From positions 11,792,879-11,856,878 of the forward strand of contig OX359278.1 in the NCBI GenBank assembly GCA_947179155.2: a stretch of DNA of 64,000 bases, given 5' to 3'. This document shows, one piece after another, positions 49,965 to 62,459 of this stretch. The stretch comes from Hedera helix (lineage: Eukaryota; Streptophyta; Magnoliopsida; Apiales; Araliaceae). Within the stretch, counting starts at the first letter, position 1; the number at the start of each line of letters is the position of its first letter. The notes under the pieces were generated by a model that worked only from the letters and a program-made list of their open reading frames with translations, had not been told where the DNA came from and did not search any database. A program made the position numbers and the translations under genes.

Positions 49965-51410
49965 TTGATAATGATGCAGGCTAAGAAGTTGTTGAAAAAA
50001 GGTTGTGTAGGGTATTTGGCTCATGTGGTGGATACACAAATGGCGAATCCCGATATGGAGCAAATACCAGTAGTTAAGGAGTTCATAGATGTTTTTTCAA
50101 ATGAACTGTCAGGTCTTTCGCCAGATAGGGAGACAGAATTTGTGATCAATTTAATACCAGGGACAACACTGATATCGAAGGCACCATATAGGATGGCTCT
50201 GGTAGAAATGAGGGAGTTGATGGTTTAGTTGCAAGAATTGTTGGATGAAAAGTACATTCAACCTAGTGTTTCTCCATGGGGAGCACCTGTGCTGTTTGTA
50301 AAGAAGAATGATGGATCAATGAGACTTTGTATGGACTATAGGGAGTTGAACAAAGTTACAATTAAGAATAAGTACCCGCTGCCACAAATTGACGATCTTT
50401 TTGTTCAATTAAAAAGGGTGAAATACTTTTCAAAGATTGACTTAAGGACTGGTTATCATTAGTTGAAAGTCAGGAAGAAGGATGTACCCAAGACGGTATT
50501 CAGAACTCGATGTGGCCACTATGAGTTTCTGGTAATATCGTTTGGACTAACGAATGCGCAAGCCATATTTATGAACATGATGAACAAAATATTCAAGCAA
50601 TACTTGGATAAATTTGTAGTTGTGTTCATTGACGATATTTTGGTTTATTCTAAAACAGAGGAGGAGCATGCCGGACATCTAAGATTGGTGTTGGAGATAT
50701 TAAGGAAGGAGCAGTTGTATGGTAAATTTTTGAAGTGTGAATTCTGGTTGGAAAAAGTTCAATTTTTAGGTCATGTTATTGACAATGAGGGAGTTTCAAT
50801 AAAACCAGCAAAAGTGAAAGTGGTGATGAATTAGGAACAACCGAGGACGTCAACAAAAGTTAGAAGTTTCTTAGGGTTAGCAGGTTACTATCAGAGATTT
50901 ATCAAGGACTTTTCAAAGATAGCAACGCCGTTAACCAATTTAACAAGGAAGACAGTGAAATATATATGGACGGAGAAGTGCTAGGAGAGTTTTCAGGAGT
51001 TAAAGAAAAACTTAGTGAAGCACCTGTATTGACTTTACCGGACGATACGGGAGTTTTTACGGTCTATAGTGATGCATCGCAAAAGGACTAGGTTGTGTGC
51101 TTATACAAAACAACAAGGTCGTTGCGTGTGCATCAAGATAGTTAAAGGATTATGAGAAGGGATACCCTACCCACGACTTGGAGCTGGCAGCGGTAGTGTT
51201 TGCCCTTAAGATTTGGAGGCATTATTTATATGGAAAAAATGTGAGATATTCACAGACTATAAATGTCTGAAGTATGTCTTCACGCAAAAGGAGTTGAATA
51301 TGAGACAACAAAGATGGTTGGAGTTGATCAAAGACTATGATTGTGAAATTCTATACCATCCCGCCAAAGTCAACGTAGTAGCAGATGCTCTAAGTAGAGA
51401 GAGCATGTAG
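49965..51410 (+). pseudogene. Element C reverse transcriptase and RNase H
   Basis: RT runs from APYRMA near 50190 through SPWGAPVLFVKKNDGS, LCMDYRELNKV, FSKIDLRTGYH and VVFIDDILVYSK (the catalytic aspartate pair is kept). TAG codons stand for the usual Gln at 50226-50228 and 50460-50462. Connection and RNase H follow, with frameshifts near 51000 and 51205 that displace parts of the YSDAS and HDLELAAVVFAL motifs. RNase H ends with ADALSRES at about 51390. Confidence 0.88.
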
Positions 51411-52948
51411 AAGTTATTTGTATTGACCGAACATGAGGAACTGGTAAGGGAAATGGCTCGGATGGAGTTGGAGGTGAAAACTCCAAATGAGTCAATAGAA
51501 GTGCAAGCAAGCCCAACCTTATTAGATAAGGTGAAAGAGGCTCAAGACAAAGATAAAGAATGTGACAGAATAAGGAAGAGAATGACCGACGGAAAAGACG
51601 TCAAGTAAAAGTAGATAGAAAATGATTGCTAAGGTTTGAGAATTGGGTATGGGTACCGTTAGTTCCCGAATTACGAGAGGAGATTTTGCAAGAGGCCCAC
51701 AGTATGAGATACTCGATACATCCGGGGAGTACAAAAATGTATCAAGATCCACGTCAACATTTTTGGTGGCCAAATATGAAAAGGGAGGTTGCAGAATATG
51801 TCAGCCGATGCCTAACTTGTCAGAGGGTAAAGGCCGAACATCAGAGACCAAGTGGATTACTACAGCCGTTAGAAATTCCTGAGTGGAAATGGGAGAATAT
51901 CACGATGAATTTTGTGGTAGGACTTCCAGCAACACAAAATGGATACGATACTATATGGGTGATTATGGATCGACTAATAAAGTCGGCGCACTTTTTGCCA
52001 ATCAAGATTAAGTTCAATTTGAATCAGTTGGCTAAACTGTACATTAAGAAAATAGTTTCAAGACATGGAGTGCCAGTATCAATTGTGGCAGATAGAGATC
52101 CGCGCTTCATGTCAAAATTTTGGAGAAGTCTTTAGGAAAGAATGGGGACGCAGTTAAGAATGAGTACAGTGTATCATCCGCAGACTGATGGGCAAAGCGA
52201 GAGAACAATTCAGACATTGGAGGAGGATATGCTCAAAACCTGTGTGATGGATTTCAAGGGCAGTTGGGAAGACCATCTACCGTTAGTTGAGTTTGCATAC
52301 AACAGCAGTTATCATGCAAGCATAGGAATGCTGCCTTATAAAGCGTGTTATGGGAGAAAATGTAGAACACCTCTATGTTAGGATGAGGCAGGAGAACGTC
52401 GATTGTTGGGGCCGAAATTGGTTCAACAGACTGTAGAAATTATCAGAGTAATAAGAGCTCGACTAGTAGCAGCTCAAGACCGTCAGAAGAAATATGCATA
52501 TCTACATCGACATAAGCGAGATTTTGAAGTAGGGAGTTTTGTGTTTATGAAGGTATCTCCCTGGAAAGGGAAGATCCAATTTGGAAAGAAAGAGAAGTTG
52601 AGTCCGAGGTTCATAAGACCGTTTGAGATATTAAAGAGAGTGGGTGAAGTGGCGTACAAGGTAGCTTTACCTCCTGAACTAGAGCATATTCACAATGTGT
52701 TTCACATGTCAGTATTGCGACCATATAAGCCAGATTACAAGCACGTCATATCCTATGAGCCAATACAAGTTGAGAAAGACTTATCTTATGAAAAAATTCA
52801 TGTCCAGATATTAGATAGGAAAGAGCATAAACTACGAAATAAGGTTATACATTCTGTCAAAATCTTTTGGAGGAACCACAATGTTAAAGAAGCTATGTGG
52901 GAACTTGAAGAAAAGATGAGGAATGATTATCCGAATATTTTTGAGTAG
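51411..52948 (+). pseudogene. Element C integrase with chromodomain
   Basis: The zinc-binding region (CLTCQRVKAEHQ) is followed by the catalytic core. The first acidic residue is changed: the sequence reads ITMNFVVGLP where the family has an aspartate after Met. The second (DRDPRF) and the glutamate after PQTDGQSERTIQTLE are kept. A TAG at 52133-52135 and one at about 52379 break the frame. The C-terminal part has the GPY-type PRFIRPFEIL and a chromodomain (VKIFWRNHNVKEAMWELEE). Chromodomains direct insertion to heterochromatin. Confidence 0.88.
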
Positions 52949-52982
52949 CTTTAAATTTGAAATTCCGGGAACGGAATTCTTA

Positions 52983-52994
52983 TAAGGGGGAGAA
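52983..52994 (+). other. Element C polypurine tract
   Basis: TAAGGGGGAGAA lies immediately before the 3' LTR. Confidence 0.75.
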
Positions 52995-53819
52995 TGTAAT
53001 TACCATGAACTCTATTAGATATTATAATTATAATTATTAAATAATTAGCAATGAATCAAAATTTTTGTACTAATTAATTGTGCATTAAATAAATTGAATA
53101 AATATACTTGTGTATGTGTTTATTTATTAAAGGTAATAAAGCAAGGCATTAAAATTAATTAAAGCAAGTCTAATTGGATTATATTTTAAATCCAAATGAG
53201 ATATTAAACTAGGTCAAATTAATTTACCTAGTAGTCCATATAATCTATTAAACCTTAGTCCATGTAATTAATTAAACAAATCCAATGCTTATTTTAATTA
53301 AATGTAACACAGGTTATTTAATGTTAGCCCAATGTGTTAATTAAATTGAGCCCAACCAAATTAAATGGATGAGCCCAATATATTAAATTCTAGAGTCTAA
53401 TGTGGAGCCCAAATCAAAGCCAAAGTTGGTCAACATGTATATATATAAGTGTATATATTGTATATAAATACATTAAAAATAAACCAAAAATGGGGGATTA
53501 AATCCCATTTTGGCCGGTCATAGTGGGCCCCACAAGGAGGTGGCTTGATTATTTGCTCTTATTGCTTATTTTTCACTCAATGTCATAGTTGTTGAACAAC
53601 CCATGTCAATCACCTTGTCTATCAACTAGTCATTCATGTAAATAGTAATCCTAATTAGCTTTAATTTCACCAACACTAGTGGATTAGGGAGTCTAATAAA
53701 TGGTTATCATTGTGCTATATAAAGAGTGCCTCACACATGTATTATGTTGGTTGGTAAATTGCTAGAGTATTCAAGAGAGAAAATAGAGAGCATTCACTAC
53801 TACAAAACAGTAAAAAGAT

Positions 53820-53990
53820 AACACTTAAATAACAAGGTTTTTATAAAAAATGTTGTTGTGTTATTTTTTACAACGTTTTTTCAAAAAACGTTATAGACAC
53901 ATATGCAAAAACGTTATGTATGTATAAGGGGAAATATTTGGTTTTAAAGTTATAATGTTTTCTTAAAGAAAACGTTATCTATTTAAAAAA
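53820..53990. repeat. Left subterminal AACGTT repeats of element D
   Basis: Copies of TGTTGT, ACAACGTTTTTTC and AAAACGTTAT in both orientations. They correspond to the larger array at the right end. Confidence 0.75.
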
Positions 53991-53999
53991 CACGGAGCT

Positions 54000-55700
54000 T
54001 GAAAAAACCGCGCGGAAGTGAAAACTTGAAATTAAAACACGGAGCAAATTTCATAACAATTAAAGAAAAACTTTCCCGATCTAAATTAAATAAATCATTT
54101 ATCTCACTCATCCTCATAAGTGAAGCAGCTCTCTCTCGTCCCCGATCGAACTCATCTACCTCACTCATCCTTAACTTAACTCTCTCCCCTTCTCGCTCAA
54201 TCTAGACTCAAAATTACGAAACTATAGGCAAGGAAATGCTAGTTGTTGCCTCTATCCTAAAATTTTCTCTCAGGTATGAAAATAAAAATTAGGATTTTAA
54301 TTTTTCTATGGCGCACTTTAATCATATTGTAATCTTCTTCTTTTTCTTCCCAACCCAGCTTCTCCAGTTTACGGCGTGTTCTGAGGAATGATAGATAATA
54401 AAATAAAGTTTTCGTTTTATTTATGTTAGCCAGAAAGACGAATCCGTTTGGATATACGAAAAAGGAAATCCCCCTGTTTCGAAATGTAGGGTTTTTCTGT
54501 ATCTGTAATTTCGTAATAATCGGTTGACGACGAGGCAAAACTTCATAGGTCGAGCATATCGTTTTTCATCAAACGGATTCGTTGCATCTGAATTAGGGTT
54601 TTATCGGAGGTATATTTCTTTATCTCCCTCCTCTGGCCAAACATAGCTTTAAGTAGATACTGTGTTTTATATTATTTTGTTGTTTATTCAATCTGAGATC
54701 ACTATCTATTAAGGCGTTCGTGTTTATTTTTATGCTCCTCCTCCTCATATATGAATGTTCTTTATAATTATTATTATTTTTCAATTGATTTATGATTATT
54801 TCTCGTTAATTCTATTTTCATTTGTTCAACATGTTTGGAGAATTTGAGTGTAGGATAAGTGCTTCTGAGTTTCTCATGAGAATTCTGCAATTTTGGGGAC
54901 TTGGGTTAATTCTATTTTCATTTGTTCAACTTTCTTGAATGTGATAAAAGTCTCGGCGTATGACTAATTCATGTCCAGTAAAAGAATGTCTAATAGGAAT
55001 GATGTAGATATAGCCTACCTATTGGAACATTTTACCTTGTGTGCAAGTGAAGTTAAAAATTTGAAAGAAGACTTTGAGCTCGAAAACCCTCTTGCTATTT
55101 GGGTACGTCTCCAAAATCATCTTTATAATCATCTTCTTTTTTCCTTGATGTTTGTTGTAAGAATTATATTCATTCATTTTGATCCTATTTTCTTTAGTTC
55201 TACATTAATTTGCCTTGATGTTTGATGTAAGAATAATATTCATTCATTTTGGATTTTAGTAAAATTTTCTGTTTCGGGGTTGAAAAAATCATTTATCTTG
55301 CGAAATTGTTGATCGAGGGTCTGCAATTTTGTGAGAAACCGAGTAGCGTTATGGGAATCCCCCTTCATTTCCTTTTTACCCATTTCCCCTGTTACGAAAT
55401 GTATGGATCTGTATTTCATGTTTGAGATTTTATCTTTGAATGGAAATTGTTGAAGGATTTTATGTTATGGGAACCAAGTAGTTTTGCTGTCTACACGTGA
55501 TTTGCACTTCAAAAATCAATGATGGTGATTTTTCCTGCTAATGCAAAACCAAAATTGAGGTTATTGTCAATTATCACCTGCTGTCTTTCAACTCAATTAA
55601 TTAAGAAAATTACCATTATGTTTGTAAATAATATGTTTTGGGTAGTGAGTGTCAAGTCTGATTATAGCATGTGCATTTGAATGATTAAGTTTTTGTGGGA
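54000..55700. other. Element D interior, leader-like region
   Basis: GC content rises around 54100-54200 (CTCTCTCGTCCCCGATC), resembling a 5' UTR or promoter-proximal exon. A possible exon at about 54971-55101 reads NDVDIAYLLEHFTLCASEVK and NLKEDFELENPLAIW before a GTACGT donor; I do not recognise it. The rest looks like intron. Confidence 0.4.
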
Positions 55701-55720
55701 CTTAAAAGTTCAACATTGCC

Positions 55721-56522
55721 TTGGGCCTCGAACAATATTTCTTAATGCATGACGACATGGATCATTTTGGTGATGTGGAATCATTTCTGTCTACTGATGG
55801 AGAAGATGGACATAATTTATATGGCACGCTAAAACAAACACTTACTGAACACAAAATTGAGTCTTCTAAAGGTAATGTGGTATATCAATGTGATAGAAAA
55901 TGTTAGCAAATAAGGCAGCGTTGGTCATTTGTCAGGCCGTTCTTTGGAACATGGATACCTTGTAAACGGAGAGCACCCCTGAAGAACACCAATACTTGAT
56001 TACAGATGTCCGTTTCAGGCCGAATTCAACTCAGCTTGCAACAGCTTCATTTGACAAGTCTGTGAGATCATGGGATGCAACTAATGTAATCATCTCAGCT
56101 TGTTCTTTGTAATTATATTTATTCCTGGTACAGTTCAGCCTTTGAACCATCATATATATTAATTCAATTGTTAATTACACGTATTAACTTATTGTTTTAG
56201 CTTTGCCTGCCCTGGATATGTTTTTCCATTGTGCATAATTCAAAAGCTGTTGTGTTATATATTTGCATTCAGTATGATATCAATATACATCTATATTGCT
56301 CAACCTGGTATCCTTCAACCTCCAGTTGGGAAGAGTTCACCATGATAACACATTGATGTTTAGCATTAGTCTTTTTGTCATATCATATATGCTCCTCTTT
56401 ACTGTGTCTTAGCAGCTGCAATTATGAGCTTTTCCAAGTCTACTCCTATGTAGTGTACTTGAAGGAACTTTTCCATTAAAACTTTACTTTTTATTTTCCA
56501 ATTAATATAAATGTATGATCTA

Positions 56523-56612
<90 letters not shown>

Positions 56613-57854
56613 CATTAGAAGTTGAATAGGGGATTCTATGTTCTCGAGTCTTGAGAGGATGCAAATTTTAAAAAGTAAAAACTAATTGTGATATTCGAAA
56701 AAATTGTTATTTGGGGATCTGTGGCTTTCTTCTTTCTTCTTTCTTTCTGAATGGACATTAATTTCATATACTCATGCAAATCAAATCCTATTTTATTCCC
56801 TTGTATGGGTACCTATTCAGTTTTTAGTGAGAAATTTACCAGAAGGCTATCTTGGTTTTTAAATCTAGACTTCTTTCCAGTTGCAAAAGGAGTAACTTAC
56901 TGACACAATTCATTTGTTCTGGAATGCAGGGATTGATTACTTATCTGTTGCTGCCTATGTTGATGTGATTCCTTCTCACCTTGTTTTCCTTGAAGGAAGA
57001 GTAAGAAATATACCCTGTTCAGTTAGAATTTCTCTATATTTTTCTAATGGATGGTATAGTTGCGTGGTAGAGTTTTAGTTTTCTGAGATTGGGTAATCCT
57101 ATGTTGACCTCCATTAAAAGGTACATTTCTTTCCATACTTTAGAATGTTCACTTCTGATCCTGGTACTCGTAGATCATAGCAGTGAGACATCTTGATTGA
57201 TTTTATGTTTATGCATTATTCTCTGGCCATTATCTCCCCATCATCATGTCTTTTGGGAGCTTTGAGGCCCTTTTCTTTGTTAGATCGCACAAATGAAAGC
57301 ATTACTAAAGCCACCTTTCATTTTATTTACTTTTTACTTTTCCATAAGCACGGGGCATAAAAATTTGGGACCCTCTAAAGCAGAAAATAATCAGCATTTA
57401 TCATCTAAAAATATTAAGGCAGACAAATATATACCGCAACAGCTTTTGAATTATGCACAATGGAAAAACATATCCAAGGCAGGCAAAGCTGAAACAATGA
57501 TGTTAACTTCTCATGTTATGTCCCTCGATTTCCATCCCAAGAAGAATGACCTTTTTTGTTTTTGCGATAGTAACAATGAAATTCGCTATTGGAATATCAA
57601 TCCATTCTCATGTACTCGAATTTCCAAGGTTGGTTTGTAAAATTGATATACCTTTCCTGTCTTGTATAGCTTTCAATTTCTTAAAGTTGCTGTTGATTCT
57701 CTTTTGAGTTTCCATACATTTTTCTTTAGTGCAGCAAGGAGGAAGTGCACAAGTAAGATTTCAACCAATAATTGGTCATCTTTAAGCCGCAACATCAGAT
57801 AAAGTCGTGTCCATCTTTGATGTTGAAACGGACAGGCAAACATATTCTTTCCAG
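55721..57854 (+). pseudogene. Captured LEUNIG / LEUNIG_HOMOLOG-like corepressor fragment
   Basis: Four exon-like blocks match the C-terminal half of LUG-type WD40 transcriptional corepressors. At 55721-55871: DDMDHFGDV, VESFLST and GTLKQTLTEH. At 55936-56085: VLWNMDTL, a TAA, TESTPEEH, then DVRFRPNSTQLATASFDKSV. At about 57500-57628: HVMSLDFHPKKNDL, CDSNNEIRYWNI. At 57735-57854: GGSAQVRFQP, a TAA, then DKVVSIFDVETDRQT. Donor or acceptor dinucleotides border the blocks, so genomic DNA with introns was taken up. In-frame TAA codons in two blocks and missing exons make it nonfunctional. The LUG-versus-LUH assignment is open. Confidence 0.82.
56526..56610. repeat. (TA)n microsatellite in element D
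   Basis: About 42 TA units within an intron-like region of the captured LEUNIG-type fragment. Confidence 0.95.
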
Positions 57855-57934
57855 GTTTGGGCATTTGATGATATTTGTTAATTGTTGATGAAACCTTTGT
57901 AAACATAATTAGTAGGACCCTTCATTTATAAATG

Positions 57935-58173
57935 GTGTTGAACTAGCCAGTTATAATCAAGTGAAGCAGGTAAAATCCCCAAAATTATAATTAACCTAAT
58001 TATGCCCCTGTGTGTGTTATTATTTGGAAGATCTATAAGATATCTAACTCTATTATGTTTTTGTTGCAGACAATTTTGAAGATCCCAGGTTCACTGATAA
58101 TGTTTTCACTCATCTGTTATCTGGATTGGGAGCAGGTTTTGTTGCAGTCTGCATTGGCTCCCCAGTTGACGTG
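57935..58173 (+). pseudogene. Captured mitochondrial uncoupling protein (UCP/PUMP) fragment
   Basis: Two adjacent exons with an intron. The first ends VELASYNQVKQ at 57969 before GTAAAA. The second (58070-58173, after TTGCAG, before GTAACT) encodes TILKIPG, then, after a one-base deletion near 58092, TDNVFTHLLSGLGAG and VAVCIGSPVDVV. This matches the third carrier repeat of plant uncoupling proteins, inner-membrane carriers of mitochondria. The frameshift and missing exons exclude function. It lies directly downstream of the LEUNIG fragment in the same orientation, so a fused transcript is conceivable. Confidence 0.82.
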
Positions 58174-59000
58174 GTAACTTCTTTATACCCAAATGACCAG
58201 TTTAAATAAGCTATTTTCTGCTGATGGATATTCAGTGGTTTGTTTGCTAAAATTTTATGATTAACTTTGACCATGTGGGGAATAAACTGTGATGGGAAAC
58301 TCCATAGGAATCAGACATGCATGTTTATTTGTCTCCTGTAACTATAGTCTTCTTGAATGCTTGTTACATTGCGCCTCTTGTGAGCTTTTTATGAGCATTC
58401 AGTTGTTGCACATAGATTTTAAGTAGATCCTAAATCACTGGACTCACTGCAAATTCCACTTAAAGACTAATCTGACCAGTAAATATTATAATCATCAAAC
58501 CTCTCGAAGATTTATTCCTGGCCTCTCGAAGACACCCTTACTGAGTCTAAATCCCTTCCGTAAAGGTATATATATATATTCTACTTTTTCTTGTCGTGTC
58601 TGCTTCTATTTTATAAGTTGTAGGTCATATCTCTCACTATTCATGTTCCCAGATTATGCTGTTGTTGTTGACTCATATGAAATTATCATGGAATCGAAAA
58701 CAACCTTTGCTAAAGCCGAGCTCGAAGAGTTTGTCACAGCTGCAGATTCAACCGCTCAAACCTTAGTCCCCGAGTATAAATTAAAATAATTATTTTTTCA
58801 TGTATGTATAGACTACATTTTGTTTCAAACATAATAAGAAAATTGATGGCAGACCATGTCTTGCAGGAGAAAACCATTCGAAGGAAATGTAGCAGACTTG
58901 GAGACTTTAGCGGCCTTGAGAATTTCGCTAGTACTTGAAATCTAGCTACAGGATGTGTAGTAGCTACAGAATGATATAATTAGTTTATAGGATGTTTTAT
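58174..59000 (+). other. Element D interior, third exon-like region (unidentified)
   Basis: An open stretch at about 58650-58785 reads MESKTTFAKAELEEFVTAAD and STAQTLVPEYKLK in one frame. A further piece at 58868-58940 reads RRKPFEGNVADLETLAALRI. Composition is less AT-rich than around it. I do not recognise the source gene. It could be a third captured host gene or the 3' end of an element transcript. Confidence 0.4.
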
Positions 59001-59019
59001 CCTTTGCCTTGCTGCTGCT

Positions 59020-59715
59020 TTATGTATATGTAATTAGTTTATAGGATGTTTTATCCTTTGCCCTGCTGTTGCTTTATATATTTTTTGTGGATAGTTGTAT
59101 ATTTTGTGGATGTAGTAATTTGAAACTGTAAACGTATGCTATTATTAGATGTATTTTGAAACTGAGAATGGTTGATACATTTTGATTTTAAATGAGAATT
59201 TAGAGTTTTTTTTAGCTATATATCATTGCATTAATGAGAAACTGTGTATGTATTTTCAAATATGGGTGAACTACAACTGTTTTTCAGTTAAACTACAACT
59301 GTCTGAAAACATTGTATAAATTATATAAATGAGCCTAAACGTTGTGTAATGTACTAACAAAGATATATTACAACATTTTTATGTTACACTACAACATTTT
59401 AAAAACGTTGTCTAAATGTACTACAATAGATGACATCTTATAAACGTTGTATAAATTAGTCTAAATGTTGTGTGATGTATCAAACTACAACGTTTTACAC
59501 CAGAAAATGTTGTGAAATGATACCATCTACAACGTTTTTAAGCATCTTAGTATTTATTTAAAGACAATGTACAACGTTTTTTAGTAAAAAAACGTTGTAT
59601 TATGAGCCAACTACAACGTTTTAAAAACGTTGTATAAAATGTGTCAAATAGATGACACCCTTAACCTCGACGTTTCTGGGAGAAAATTACAACGCTTTTT
59701 AGGTGTTATCTTTTT
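59020..59715. repeat. Right subterminal AACGTT repeats of element D
   Basis: From about 59330, CTACAACGTTTT and AAAACGTTGTATAAA motifs recur about ten times in both orientations, often forming short palindromes such as ACAACGTTTTAAAAACGTTGT shortened by one or two bases. A 35-bp direct repeat (ATAGGATGTTTTATCCTTTG core) occurs at 58988 and 59040. Confidence 0.75.
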
Positions 59716-60639
59716 ACTGTTTTGTAGTAGTGATTTGAGAGAAATATAAAGAGAACAATTGTGAGTGTGGAAAATATTGCTAGAGTAAGAGCTTGGTGGA
59801 TGACACAAAGTCTCATTTCATACTTTGGTAGGAGAAGAAGAAGAGTACACAAGTCATTAAGGTTTAAAAGTGCTCCAACCCTTCTATATTTCATTTTTGT
59901 AGTCTAGATAGATTTTAAACGGTTAAAATATATTTTTAACTTATCAAAACTCATTTTGATGGTCTAGAAGTCTTAAACTATGTTATATATATATATTCAT
60001 GGTTTGATGTGTTTAAATTATGTTAGAAGAAATGTTTATATCGAACTTTTTTGGTAAAACCCTAACTAAGCATGTGATGTTTAATATTGTAGTTTGAAAT
60101 GTACAAGTTGGAAAATGAATTTTTATTGATATAAAGTTACATATATGAGTTTTAAAGAAAACCCAAGTTGAAGCTTTTAAAAATATTGAAAAACAAAGGA
60201 GTTGCGGCTTTTATCGCAAATGAGGTCGTTTTTAAACCCTAGGTGGTTTAATTTTAAATTTCGTGCCAAACGTTTTCAAAAATGCAATCGAACTATGAAA
60301 TATTGTAAAACAAGAAGTTAGGATCACATAAACACTAATTTTGTGTCATTTGGATGTGTAGATTTCATTTTATCAAGGTTTGAATCAAAAATGTCAAAAC
60401 TGTCAAAAATTAGAAAATTGGAAAATATTTCTGCAGTATAGCGTTGGGGCGCAGTGTTGTAGTATAAAACAATGCGCCGGGGCGCCGTGCACTGTTCTGG
60501 AAAGAAATTAAAATCCGAACCAGGTCGGGTTGGGTCAGTCCAGGTTAGAAAAGGAAAAGTGTTCCAAAAATGATTTTATTATTTTTGGACTTAATAAAAG
60601 TATATTTAAATGGTAGATAGTTGATTTAATAATTAAAAA

Positions 60640-61215
60640 TGTACAAATATTATTAAAGGTTTAATAATATAATTAAGTTAATAAAATATTATTAAATAAA
60701 TAATAATATTAGAAAATTATTAAAATATTAGGAAATGTATAATAATATTATAAAGTCAATAAAATATTATTAAATGATTAATAATATTAGATAATAAAAT
60801 TAATAAATAAAATATTATTAAATGATTAATAATATTAGATAATTAATAAAATATTATTAAATAGTTAATAATATTAGATAATGATTAAAATATTATTAAA
60901 TGATTAATAATATTTAAAAATTAATAAAATATTATTAAATAGTTAATAATATTAAATAATAATTAAAATATTATTAAATGATTAATAATATTAAATAAAT
61001 AATAAAATATTATTAAAAAGTTAATAATATTAGAAAATGATTTAAATTATTAAATGATTAATAATATTATAAGATTGATAAAATATTATTAAATGATAAA
61101 TAATATTAGAAGAATAATAAAATATTGTTAAAGGATTAATAATATTAAGTGATTAATAAAATATTATTAAATAATTTAATAATATCACAAGACTAATAAA
61201 ATATTATTAAAGTGT
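60640..61215. repeat. AT minisatellite in element C 3' LTR
   Basis: Degenerate tandem units as at 45440-46032. It keeps the unit TAATAAAATATTATTAAATG but differs in copy order and in small indels. Confidence 0.88.
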
Positions 61216-62459
61216 TAATAATATTAGATAAGTGTATGAACTATATTAAATAATTAATATAGATTTTATGTGTTTGAAATATTATCAAGTAGTGATAATA
61301 TTTTCTAAGTGTTTATATACCTGTAATTATATAATTATGTGGTTCGTAAGTGTTATAGAGGTTATCATATAAATGTATATATGATACTAATTTAAAGATC
61401 AACTTGATTAATTGTTAGGACTGTTCAAAGAGAATTAAATTGAATTGGTTAGCAGTAATCTACACACGAGACAAGTTCTCTGAACCCTAACTTGTATTTA
61501 TTTTGCAAGTTCTCTAACCCTACTTAATTATTGTTGAACAAGCTTCTATACTTGTAATTATTCCCAGAGCTTTAAGTGGTTTAATTATTTAAATTATTGC
61601 ACATCCATATTGTTTATAAAATCGCACTTAATGCATTTGAAGCTTAATAGTTCTTGATTCATGAACTGAATTAAAAATGTCTAAAGCTAATTGTTCAGCT
61701 AGACATTGCGTTTATAAATTCAATAACTTGAATACTTTTAAAAGCTTATCGAAACCATTGCTTGATGCAGATTCTTATATTAAGTTTGAGAATTAAACAA
61801 CCTTAGATAAAAGGGATTTTATGTCGATAAATCGACTTTTGCGCAAGATGACTAAATATAATGCATATACAGTGGGTTGAATAGGCTGATCCCCTTCAAA
61901 ACCAAACTACTAAAAGGGTCCGAGGAAACTCTATTATACCCTCGTTAGTTTAGGGTCCTTGGTAACCACTCAGCATTTAAGATTTAAATATTCTTGTTCA
62001 ATGAAATTTGAGTCTTGTTTCTTTCATAATTGTTATATCTATTGTTGAAGCACTCGATGTTATTTCCCTTTTACTCATGATATATTAAATCTCTATGATT
62101 GTTCTTAAACTTGCTGAGTAAACCAGTTGCTCACCCTTGCTATATCATGAACCATTTTCAGCTAGACCCGATTGCTTCAAGAAGGACAAGGGAAAAGGGA
62201 AAGCCATAACTTAATTTATGCATATTAATTAAATGTTTAATAGGTAATTACTATTGGTACAACTTTTGTAATTTCTTAAGATAGGAACTGTTGATGCTAA
62301 GGTTAATCGACATTGGGATTGTAGCATTTTTATAAGGAACCTTTTGTATTATTCCACAAAGTTTAAATGTAATTTATGTATTTAATTGATAGTAAGTATT
62401 GTACAGTGGAGAACCAAACCCGAGATTATGAAACCTGGATTTGGGGTCGTCACAGTTGT

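Larger units (their letters stand above)
53795..59732 (+). mobile_element. Element D: gene-capturing CACTA transposon
   Basis: A 5938-bp element with long terminal inverted repeats: the left end starts CACTACTACAAAACAG, TAAAAAGATAACAC, and the right end is its reverse complement, 30 bases without mismatch. It is flanked by a perfect ATT duplication (53792-53794 and 59733-59735). The matching 5' LTR of element C (around 44530) shows the empty site. Subterminal regions are filled with ACAACGTTTT/AAAACGTTGT motifs. The interior holds exon-intron fragments of at least two host genes in + orientation and no transposase, so it depends on an autonomous relative. Confidence 0.92.
43756..62454 (+). 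mobile_element. Element C: chromodomain (Tekay-type) Ty3/gypsy retrotransposon inside element B
   Basis: Bounded by a perfect 5-bp target duplication GTTGT. LTRs run TGTAATGACC...GTCGTCACA (5' copy) and TGTAATTACC...GTCGTCACA (3' copy); the 3' copy is split by CACTA element D. Internal order: primer site, a coiled-coil leader ORF, gag with zinc knuckles, protease, RT, RNase H, integrase and chromodomain, purine tract. The coding part is nearly complete in length but carries many single-base stops and two or more frameshifts, so this copy cannot move alone. Confidence 0.92.
52995..62454 (+). repeat. Element C 3' LTR, split by CACTA element D
   Basis: The two parts 52995-53794 and 59736-62454 together match the 5' LTR at 43756-47071. 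Without the insertion it is about 3.5 kb. It retains about 240 bp in two places that the 5' copy has lost. Confidence 0.9.

Noticed and set aside
55721..58173. A working LEUNIG or uncoupling-protein gene
   Set aside because: Exons are missing, in-frame stops and a frameshift are present, and the whole lies inside a CACTA element.
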